A stretch of 5,527 nucleotides of DNA from Acidobacteriota bacterium (GTDB lineage Bacteria; Acidobacteriota; Vicinamibacteria; Vicinamibacterales; UBA8438). Positions 1 through 5,162 of this stretch are shown here, one piece after another. Both the position numbers and the translations under genes were made by a program. The DNA is taken from positions 1 through 5,527 of the forward strand of contig WTGR01000034.1 of assembly GCA_011523485.1 (NCBI GenBank), given 5' to 3'. Positions within the stretch are counted from its first letter, which is position 1. Every line of letters begins with the position of its first letter. The notes under the pieces were generated by a model, which did not search any database, was not told the DNA's origin, and was given only the letters and a program-made list of their open reading frames with translations.

Positions 1-51
1 CGCGACCGTCCAATCGCCGCCTCGGCAACCGGCAAAAATAATTGTCGTTGA

Positions 52-246
52 TCAGACGTCGCTCTCGGTCTTGCCGTAGCCGGGGACGCCGTGCTTCCAG
101 GCGTGACCCCAGCCGCCGGCCAGACCGCGCGTCCAATACCCCGCCGCCAGGCGAGGTTCCTGTCCAGGTTCCTGTCCCGCCGCCGGGGGCACGCAGGCGA
201 GCGCGAGAAGAGCGACGACGAACGGGGCACGCGGTAGGTTTCTCAT
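52..246 (-). pseudogene. Truncated N-terminus of a secreted protein, possibly acyloxyacyl hydrolase/PagL-like
   Basis: A 64-residue frame read leftwards from ATG at 246 to TGA at 52-54. Residues 1-24 form a clear Sec signal peptide: basic start MRNLPR, hydrophobic core FVVALLALAC, likely cleavage after PPAAG. The mature part is only about 40 residues, contains GYWTRGLAGGWGHAW and a Gly/Trp-rich stretch ending GKTESDV, then stops. The Gly/Trp pattern after a signal peptide recalls the first beta strand of small outer-membrane barrels annotated as acyloxyacyl hydrolase (lipid A deacylase), but this is recalled resemblance, not a search result. Beyond the stop (positions 1-51) none of the frames continues a similar protein, and an AT-rich stretch (about 33-52) sits at the break. 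A frame extending to 366 has a low-complexity Arg/Ser lead and no signal at its own start, so ATG 246 is preferred although no strong Shine-Dalgarno sequence precedes it. It could instead be a genuine 64-residue exported peptide. Confidence 0.4.
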
Positions 247-337
247 CGGGTCGCCGGCGCCGAGCCCAGTCTGCCGTCGATGTCCACGCCGCCCCGGCCC
301 GGTCGAAGCGGAAGCGCTCCGCCGGGAACGACCTCCC

Positions 338-366
338 ATTGAACGGCCGCTGGCTCGTGACGACAA
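338..366 (-). promoter_or_regulatory. Weak candidate promoter for the leftward truncated gene
   Basis: On the minus strand a TTGTCG box (plus 361-366) and a TTCAAT box (plus 338-343) are separated by 17 nt, each matching 4 of 6 sigma70 consensus bases. It would start a transcript near 331 with a leader of roughly 85 nt before ATG 246. It is noted mainly because it lies in one of the few less GC-rich stretches and is back to back with the better rightward promoter at 391-418. Chance occurrence is quite possible. Confidence 0.25.
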
Positions 367-390
367 AACGTTTCCGCGCGGACCGAAGAG

Positions 391-418
391 TTGACTCCGC
401 AGCCGGTGGATCTATGCT
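391..418 (+). promoter_or_regulatory. Sigma70-type promoter for the three-gene operon
   Basis: TTGACT (391-396, 5 of 6 to the -35 consensus) and TATGCT (413-418, 4 of 6 to the -10 consensus, keeping the key TA...T positions) are spaced by 16 nt. In so GC-rich a background this pairing stands out. Transcription would begin near 425, giving a leader of about 98 nt before the ATG at 523. It also argues against any coding start at TTG 391, since that codon would be the -35 box itself. Confidence 0.55.
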
Positions 419-507
419 CTCATGAGCGAGCACGAAAACCGTCACGGCAGGACGGCGGCCGCGGTTGCGAGGCCGGGCGTCGGCGGTGGTCGACGTCGAG
501 GAAATAC

Positions 508-515
508 GAGAGGAG
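508..515 (+). promoter_or_regulatory. Ribosome binding site deciding the PLP-enzyme start
   Basis: GAGAGGAG lies 7 nt before ATG 523. This strong purine-rich site, together with the Tat signal that begins right after, fixes the start of the PLP-enzyme gene although its frame stays open for 44 codons further upstream. Confidence 0.8.
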
Positions 516-522
516 TCCACAG

Positions 523-1878
523 ATGTCCAAGCTCAATCGACTCGACCGGCGGGCGTTCCTGCGCAGCACCGGCATGACCGCGGTTGCGGGCGCCGTCGGC
601 GCAACGGTCCCGGTTTCTCAGGCGGCGGCGGCCGGCGGCGCGGTTCGGCAGCAGGGCGGCCGCTACGACTTCGACACGATCTACAGCCGCATCGGGACGG
701 ACTCGTCGAAGTGGGACGCGCAGATCGCCCGCTACGGGCGCGAGAAGATCGAGGTCGGGATGGGCACCGCCGACCAGGACTTCCGGATCGCGCCGGCCAT
801 CACGCGGGCCCTGCGGGACCGCGTCGCGCACGAGAACTACGGCTACCTGTCGATTCCCGCCTCCTACAAGGAGTCCATCGTCGACTGGAACCGCCGGCGC
901 TACGGGCTGGAGATCGACCCCGACACCATCCAGCACGCGCCCGGCGTCCACGCCGGCGTCATCAGCACCCTGCGCGCCTTCTGCCCTCCGGGCAGCAAGG
1001 TGCTCATGCAGACGCCGGGCTACAACGGGTTCTACACCGACATCCGCGTGGTCGGGTGCGTGGCGGAGGAGAGCCCGCTGAAGCTCGTGAACGGGCGCTA
1101 CCAGATGGACTTCGAGGACCTGGAGCGCCGCATCGACCACGACACGCACGCGTTCATCCTGTGCAATCCGCACAACCCGACCGGCAACGTCTGGTCGCGC
1201 TCGGACCTGATGACCCTCGGCGAGATCTGCAACCGGCGGCGCGTCGTCGTGCTCGCCGACGAGATCCACTGCGACTTCGTGACGAAGGGCCACACCTACA
1301 CGCCCTTCGCCACCCTCGACGACGAGGCCATCGTCCGCAACAGCGTCACCTTCAAGTCGGTCAGCAAGTCGTTCAACCTGTCGATGATGAAGTGCGCCTA
1401 CCAGTTCTCGACCAACCCCGACTACCTGGACCGGATCGAGGGGGTCGGACAGCACCGGCAGGCGATGAATACGCTGGGGATCGTCGCGGCCGAGGCGGCC
1501 TACAACGAGTGCGAAGACTGGCTCGACCAGCTCCTGGAGTACATCGACGGGACGCAGGACCTCGTCGAGGCGACCGTCAACGGGCACGTTCCGGGGGTCA
1601 AGACGGTCAAGCCCGAGGGCACCTTCCTGGCGTGGCTGGACGTCGCGGAGGCGATGGAGGCGACCGGCATGCAGCAGGCGGCGGCCGCGGCGGAGCAGCC
1701 CACCACGCCGGAGCAGGCGTTCCAGCGCTTCCTGGTGGACCACGCCCACATCCACCTGAATCCGGGCTCCAGCTACGGCCTCGGCAGCGACGGCCGCATG
1801 CGGATGAACATCGGCACGTCGCGCCAACTGGTCGAGCGGGCGCTCGGCAACATGACGCAGGCGCTGGCCGCCGTCTGA
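523..1878 (+). CDS. Tat-exported PLP-dependent aminotransferase/C-S lyase, MalY/PatB family
   Basis: A 451-residue fold-type I PLP enzyme, best placed with the MalY/PatB branch (cystathionine beta-lyase-like and related class I/II aminotransferases). The N-terminus has a twin-arginine signal: LDRRAFLRS at residues 7-15, a hydrophobic Ala/Val/Gly segment, and probable cleavage near the AAAA at 34-37. Export by Tat suits an enzyme that folds with its cofactor before crossing the membrane. Family marks in order: IGTDSSKWD (57-65), typical of MalY proteins; YGYLSIPASYKESIVDW (106-122); NPHNPTG (215-221); DEIH (246-249), with Asp246 facing the PLP ring nitrogen; SVSKSFNL (279-286), with Lys282 as the Schiff-base lysine; and RMRMNIGTSR (425-434), where Arg427 probably binds substrate carboxylate. 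Two oddities: SMM follows SKSFNL where AGL is usual, and an Ala/Gln-rich insertion lies at about 377-397. About 400 residues is normal for the family, so the signal and insertion explain the extra length. It is first gene of the operon. Fold and cofactor are sure; lyase versus transaminase activity is not. Confidence 0.92.
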   Translation: MSKLNRLDRRAFLRSTGMTAVAGAVGATVPVSQAAAAGGAVRQQGGRYDFDTIYSRIGTDSSKWDAQIARYGREKIEVGMGTADQDFRIAPAITRALRDRVAHENYGYLSIPASYKESIVDWNRRRYGLEIDPDTIQHAPGVHAGVISTLRAFCPPGSKVLMQTPGYNGFYTDIRVVGCVAEESPLKLVNGRYQMDFEDLERRIDHDTHAFILCNPHNPTGNVWSRSDLMTLGEICNRRRVVVLADEIHCDFVTKGHTYTPFATLDDEAIVRNSVTFKSVSKSFNLSMMKCAYQFSTNPDYLDRIEGVGQHRQAMNTLGIVAAEAAYNECEDWLDQLLEYIDGTQDLVEATVNGHVPGVKTVKPEGTFLAWLDVAEAMEATGMQQAAAAAEQPTTPEQAFQRFLVDHAHIHLNPGSSYGLGSDGRMRMNIGTSRQLVERALGNMTQALAAV

Positions 1879-1882
1879 GGGG
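1877..1882 (+). promoter_or_regulatory. Ribosome binding site of the carboxylesterase, overlapping the previous stop
   Basis: GAGGGG overlaps the TGA of the PLP-enzyme gene. Three ATG codons follow at 1883, 1889 and 1892. The first directly abuts the site with no spacer; 1889 (6 nt) and 1892 (9 nt) are usable. I therefore start the esterase at 1889, with 1892 as a near-equal alternative. Confidence 0.6.
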
Positions 1883-1888
1883 ATGGTC

Positions 1889-3514
1889 ATGATGCGAAAC
1901 GTGCTGCGCGGCGCCCTCGCGCTCGGTCTCGCGGTCTTCTCGGTCCTGCTGGCGGGCGCCGGCGTCGCGCCGGTCCGGGCGCAGTCGGCGGCTGCGATCG
2001 TCACCGTCGAAGGCGGAGATCTCGCCGGGGCGCCGTCGCCGCTCGGCGACGAGGTCACGGTCTACCGGGGCGTGCCGTTCGCGGCCCCGCCGGTGGACGA
2101 TCTGCGGTGGCGTCCCCCGCGGCCGGCGCCGGCGTGGGAGGGCGTGCGCGACGCGACCGCGGCGGGAGCGGCGTGCATGCAGCGGGCGATTCCCGCGGAG
2201 GTGGGCCGGTTCTACAATCCGGGCGTCGACCGGATGAGCGAGGACTGCCTCTATCTGAACGTCTGGAGCGCGGCGGGGGCGGGCGACCGAGCGCCGGTGC
2301 TGGTCTGGATCCACGGCGGCGGGCTGAGCATCGGCAACGGCGCCGACATCACCTACGACGGCACGCGGCTGGCGCAGCGGGGCGTCGTGCTGGTGACCAT
2401 CAACTACCGGCTCGGGGCGTTCGGCTACCTCGCCCACCCGCTGCTGAGCGCCGAGTCCGAGCACGCCGCGTCCGGCAACTACGGGACGCTCGATCAGGTC
2501 GCCGCGCTCGGCTGGATCCAGCGGAACATCGCGGCGTTCGGGGGCGATCCGTCCCGCGTCACGATCTTCGGCGAGTCGGCCGGCTCGTGGAGCGTGAACC
2601 ACCTGATGGCGACGCCGCTCGCGCGCGGCCTCTTCCATGCCGCGATCGGCGAGAGCGGCGGCGCGTTCGGATCGCGGGGCCGGGCCGACCCGCAGGCGGA
2701 GATCGAGTCGGCGGGCGAGCGGTTCGTCGAGGCGTTGCTCGGCGACGGCGTGACGCCCTCGCTCGAGGCGCTGCGGGCGGCGAGCGCGGACGACGTGCAG
2801 GCGGTGGCGGCGGATCTGGTCCCGTCGACCGCCAACGTCGACGGCTGGGTGTTCCCCGACACGGTCTACAACATCTTCGCGGCGGGAGCGCAGCACGACG
2901 TGCCGGTCATCGTCGGCTCGAACGCCGACGAGATGTCGATTCTTGGCGGCGCGGCCGGCGCGGAGACGCTGTCGGCGTACCGCGAGTCGATCCGCGACGA
3001 GTACGGCGAGCACGCCGGGGCGTTCCTGGAGACCTTCCCGGCCGGGAGCGACGAAGAGGCGCGGCGGGCCCGGGCGGCGAGCGGCACCGACGCCACGTTC
3101 GGCTGGGAGATGCGGACCTGGGCGCGCCTGATGGAGACGGTCTCTTCGCCGGCGTACCTCTACTTCTTCAGCCGCGTTCCGCCCGCGCCGGACGCCGACC
3201 GCTACGGCGCCTACCACACGGCCGAGATCGCCTACGTGTTCGACAACTTCGGTGTCAGCCCCCACCCGTACGCCAACCGGGACTACACCGACACGGACCG
3301 GAAGCTCTCCGACATCCTGGCCTCCTACTGGGTCAACCTGGCCGCTACCGGGAACCCGAACGCCGACGGGCTGCCGCCATGGCCGGCCTACGACCCGGAG
3401 GACGACGCGGCGTTGCACATCGGCGACACGATCACCGTGGAGCAGGGCATCCGCAAGGATCGCCTCGACTTCTTCGACCGGTACTACGCGGCGCAACGCG
3501 GAAGGAAGGACTGA
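1889..3514 (+). CDS. Secreted type B carboxylesterase (para-nitrobenzyl esterase/cholinesterase family)
   Basis: A 541-residue alpha/beta hydrolase that cleaves carboxylic esters; natural substrate unknown. A Sec signal peptide covers about residues 1-31, with cleavage after PVRA before QSAAA. Type B family marks are all present: YRGVPFAAPP (59-68); EDCLYLNVW (118-126); oxyanion-hole HGGG (142-145); NYGTLDQ (197-203); AFGGDPSRVTIFGESAGS (216-233), with nucleophile Ser230; SNADE (344-348), with acid Glu348; and YHTAEIAYVF (442-451), with His443. The catalytic triad is therefore complete. Cys96 and Cys120 match the conserved disulfide pair at the amino end of this family, which fits an oxidising, extracytoplasmic location. 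Length is typical for bacterial members (about 500-550). It follows the PLP enzyme by 10 nt and shares one base with the next gene, so co-transcription is likely. Nothing seems missing or truncated. The family assignment is firm; labels such as p-nitrobenzyl esterase reflect homology, not the physiological substrate. Confidence 0.95.
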   Translation: MMRNVLRGALALGLAVFSVLLAGAGVAPVRAQSAAAIVTVEGGDLAGAPSPLGDEVTVYRGVPFAAPPVDDLRWRPPRPAPAWEGVRDATAAGAACMQRAIPAEVGRFYNPGVDRMSEDCLYLNVWSAAGAGDRAPVLVWIHGGGLSIGNGADITYDGTRLAQRGVVLVTINYRLGAFGYLAHPLLSAESEHAASGNYGTLDQVAALGWIQRNIAAFGGDPSRVTIFGESAGSWSVNHLMATPLARGLFHAAIGESGGAFGSRGRADPQAEIESAGERFVEALLGDGVTPSLEALRAASADDVQAVAADLVPSTANVDGWVFPDTVYNIFAAGAQHDVPVIVGSNADEMSILGGAAGAETLSAYRESIRDEYGEHAGAFLETFPAGSDEEARRARAASGTDATFGWEMRTWARLMETVSSPAYLYFFSRVPPAPDADRYGAYHTAEIAYVFDNFGVSPHPYANRDYTDTDRKLSDILASYWVNLAATGNPNADGLPPWPAYDPEDDAALHIGDTITVEQGIRKDRLDFFDRYYAAQRGRKD

Positions 3515-4140
3515 TGCGGAACATTGGCACGACGACCGGCGCGATTCTCGTCTGCGGAGTCTTCGTGTTCGGCGCGGGCGTGGCTGGCGCGCAGGAGCCG
3601 GGCGCGAGCCGCGTGGCGTCGTTCGAGCACCTCGACGGGCCCCGGATCGGGCTGCCCGACGGCGCGGGAGAGGCTCCGATGCGCGAGCTCTGCCCCGACG
3701 TCACCGACATGTGCCAGCGATACTGGGCCTACACGGGCTATTTCGTCCGCAACGCCACGATCCCGACGCGCCACCGCGAGCTGCTCATCCTGCGCACGGC
3801 CTGGCTGTCGCGCGGCGACTACATCTGGGGCCGGCACGACGTCATCGGGAAGGAAGCCGGACTGACGGCCGAGGAGATCGCCCGGGTCACGGCCGGTCCG
3901 GACGCGCCGGGCTGGGACGACTTCGAGCGCGCGCTGCTCGCGGCGGCGGACGAGCTCCACACCAGCCGGTTCATCTCCGACGCGACGTGGAACGTGCTCG
4001 CGGAGGGCTACACGGACGACGAGCTTCGGCAGGTCGTGCTGGTCGTCGGCAACTATACGCAGTTGGCGATGTTCCAGAACGCGTTGGGCGCACAGCTTCC
4101 CGCCGGCTTCCCCGGGCTGCCGGACGACAGCGGCCGCTGA
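3514..4140 (+). CDS. Exported carboxymuconolactone decarboxylase-like (AhpD-fold) protein without redox cysteines
   Basis: A 208-residue protein. Residues 1-26 are a probable Sec signal peptide (core AILVCGVFVFGAGVAG, cleavage after AGA before QEP). The rest matches the CMD/AhpD-like all-helical fold: FVRNATIPTRHRELLILRTAW (77-97), then DYIWGRHDVIGKEAGLTAEEI (102-122), a second helical pair at about 133-151 (DDFERALLAAADELH), and DDELRQVVLVVGNYTQLAMFQNALG (168-192). In redox-active AhpD-type members a CxxC pair sits just before the conserved His; here that segment is GDYIWGRH, so it is more like the cysteine-free decarboxylase/lactonase-type branch. Cys60 and Cys67 remain near the amino end of the mature part and could form a disulfide. 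The start ATG 3514-3516 overlaps the preceding TGA (3512-3514) by one base and is preceded by GAAGGAAGGA (3501-3510), so it is translationally coupled to the esterase. True ring-cleavage decarboxylases are cytoplasmic; an exported copy suggests another role. The family is clear, the reaction is not. Confidence 0.88.
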   Translation: MRNIGTTTGAILVCGVFVFGAGVAGAQEPGASRVASFEHLDGPRIGLPDGAGEAPMRELCPDVTDMCQRYWAYTGYFVRNATIPTRHRELLILRTAWLSRGDYIWGRHDVIGKEAGLTAEEIARVTAGPDAPGWDDFERALLAAADELHTSRFISDATWNVLAEGYTDDELRQVVLVVGNYTQLAMFQNALGAQLPAGFPGLPDDSGR

Positions 4141-4149
4141 GGCGCCGCG

Positions 4150-4190
4150 GCCGGTCGCAGCTTCCGCGCGCGATGGATGCTGCGGCCGGC
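4150..4190. terminator. GC-rich hairpin between convergent genes, possible terminator
   Basis: Bases 4150-4161 can pair with 4179-4190 in a 12-bp stem with a single G-U pair (on the plus-strand transcript) and a 17-nt loop. It begins 10 nt after the stop of the CMD-like gene, where an end-of-operon signal is expected. No T run follows on either strand, so it is not a classical intrinsic terminator; it may slow polymerase or protect a 3' end. GC-rich sequence makes such stems common by chance. Confidence 0.3.
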
Positions 4191-4221
4191 GCTCGCCGAG
4201 GCGATCGGCTCGCGAAATCAT

Positions 4222-4240
4222 CCCGGTCAGCGCGTGCGGG
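4222..4240 (+). repeat. 19-bp direct repeat, copy 1 (intergenic)
   Basis: CCCGGTCAGCGCGTGCGGG occurs here and again, without mismatch, at 4263-4281, a start-to-start distance of 41 bp. This copy lies in the intergenic gap. The flanks differ on both sides, so the match is limited to 19 bp. Confidence 0.9.
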
Positions 4241-4262
4241 GACGCGATCTGCTCACGAGTCA

Positions 4263-4281
4263 CCCGGTCAGCGCGTGCGGG
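4263..4281 (+). repeat. 19-bp direct repeat, copy 2 (overlaps the esterase stop)
   Basis: Identical to 4222-4240. It covers the last four codons and stop of the minus-strand esterase (SRTR then TGA at 4268-4270). The downstream intergenic copy could be a duplicated fragment of this gene end, or both could be a shared binding or 3'-end element. Confidence 0.9.
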
Positions 4282-5032
4282 AATGCTGGCGGAAGAAGGA
4301 GACGATCCGCCCGCTGGTCTCGCGCGGGTAGATGTGGGCGCCGGCATGGATCCAGGTCATGACCGGCGCGGCCGTGCCGGCGCCGTACACCGTGCAGCCG
4401 GCTCCGCAGGACGCCGCCTCGTCGGCGCCGTTCACCTCGACGGCGGCTGCGATCGCCGCTTCCTGGTCTTCGAAGCGGACCACCCGATCGCGCTGCCCGG
4501 CCACATGGAAGACGGGCGCGGCCTGCGTGGGCCGCACCGAGGGACGGAGGCGGGCCGCCACCGGGGCGTAGGCGGCGAACACGCCGGGACGCTCCGCCCA
4601 CAGGAGGTAGGTGAACATCCCGCCGTTCGAGTAGCCGGTCGCGTAGATGCGATCGTCGTCGATGCGGTACGTCTCGCGGAGCGAGCGGAGCGCCGCGTCG
4701 ACGAGCTTCAGGTCGCGGTCGCCGTTCGCGCCGGGCTCCACCTGCCAGCCGAGGAGGCCGCGGCGCCGCTCGAGCCCCTGAAAGTAGACGACGATCGCGT
4801 CGGGCCACGCGACGTGCACGTTCGTGTACTGGAAGTTGTGCATGTGGTCGCCGAACCCGTGGAAGGACAGGACCAGGGGCGCGCCTTCCGCCGCCGGCGA
4901 CGCCGGCGCGTGGACGATGGCTTCGCGGGTCACGCCGTCGACCTGCCAGCGCATGACCTCCGCGGCCGCGTCCGCGACGCAGGGAATCAGGAGCAGGCCG
5001 GCCAGAACCAGGTGCGTCGGACGCATTCTCAT
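4268..5032 (-). CDS. Secreted PHB depolymerase/LpqC/feruloyl-esterase-type alpha/beta hydrolase
   Basis: A 254-residue hydrolase resembling the esterase family that includes extracellular PHB depolymerases, LpqC and feruloyl/acetylxylan esterases. Residues 1-23 form a signal peptide (MRMRPTHLVLAGLLLIPCVA, cleavage near ADA). Marks in order: LSFHGFGDH (55-63), oxyanion-hole region; DLKLVDAALRSL (107-118) before the nucleophile strand, as usual in this family; YATGYSNGGMF (130-140), with nucleophile Ser135; FHVAGQRDRVVRF (175-187), with probable acid Asp182; and IHAGAHIYP (228-236), with probable base His233. Cys209 and Cys213 may form a disulfide. The catalytic domain is compact, with no obvious substrate-binding or linker domain, so esterase on small or oligomeric substrates is as likely as polymer depolymerase. 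The start is fixed by GGAGG (plus 5038-5042) 5 nt upstream and by the signal peptide, though the frame stays open through the repeat array to the window edge. It converges with the operon to its left. Family confident, substrate unknown. Confidence 0.88.
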   Translation of the reverse strand: MRMRPTHLVLAGLLLIPCVADAAAEVMRWQVDGVTREAIVHAPASPAAEGAPLVLSFHGFGDHMHNFQYTNVHVAWPDAIVVYFQGLERRRGLLGWQVEPGANGDRDLKLVDAALRSLRETYRIDDDRIYATGYSNGGMFTYLLWAERPGVFAAYAPVAARLRPSVRPTQAAPVFHVAGQRDRVVRFEDQEAAIAAAVEVNGADEAASCGAGCTVYGAGTAAPVMTWIHAGAHIYPRETSGRIVSFFRQHSRTR

Positions 5033-5037
5033 CCCTA

Positions 5038-5042
5038 CCTCC
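5038..5042 (-). promoter_or_regulatory. Ribosome binding site deciding the minus-strand esterase start
   Basis: On the minus strand GGAGG is followed by TAGGG and then ATG (5032-5030). The 5-nt spacing is good for this ATG and poor (11 nt) for the second ATG two codons later. The site argues that translation begins here rather than inside the upstream repeat array, where the same frame also contains many ATG codons. Confidence 0.75.
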
Positions 5043-5162
5043 ACGTTCGTTGACGACGGCGTCTGCAGCAAGCAGGCCTGGACGAGTTCGCTGCAGGGGC
5101 CCTCCGGCCGGGCGCGCTTCATGGCGTGCAGCCTCATTCGCCAGCGGGCTGTTGGGTAGGAT
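5043..5162. other. Spacer between esterase gene and repeat array; no gene recognised
   Basis: About 120 bp upstream of the minus-strand esterase. Its promoter should lie here or within the array, but I find no convincing -35/-10 pair. On the minus strand there is a TATCCT element close to the array boundary, without a matching -35 box. The esterase frame is open through this stretch, but the translation looks like random GC-rich coding without recognisable motifs. Confidence 0.4.

Noticed and set aside
391..522. Upstream start (TTG 391) for the PLP enzyme
   Set aside because: The codon is the probable -35 box, the extra 44 residues are low-complexity, and the RBS and Tat signal fit ATG 523.
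422..577. Small ORF starting at ATG 422 and overlapping the start of the PLP-enzyme gene
   Set aside because: The ATG lies just upstream of the predicted transcript start, has no ribosome binding site, and the peptide is Arg/Gly/Ala-rich without features.
442..2058. Long minus-strand open frame of 538 codons opposite the PLP enzyme
   Set aside because: Composition is Arg/Val/Asp-rich with no family motif, typical of the antisense of a high-GC gene; the plus strand has complete PLP-enzyme motifs.
1607..3496. Minus-strand 629-codon open frame opposite the carboxylesterase
   Set aside because: Antisense shadow produced by GC-rich codon use; no recognisable domain and it spans two intact plus-strand genes.
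4976..4984. Lipobox in the minus-strand esterase signal (LLLIPC)
   Set aside because: Pro immediately before Cys does not fit the lipobox, which needs Gly, Ala or Ser there; an ordinary signal-peptidase I site follows.
4283..5053. Plus-strand 256-codon open frame opposite the minus-strand esterase
   Set aside because: Repetitive Arg/Val/Gly/Asp composition without motifs, while the minus strand shows a full catalytic triad and signal peptide.
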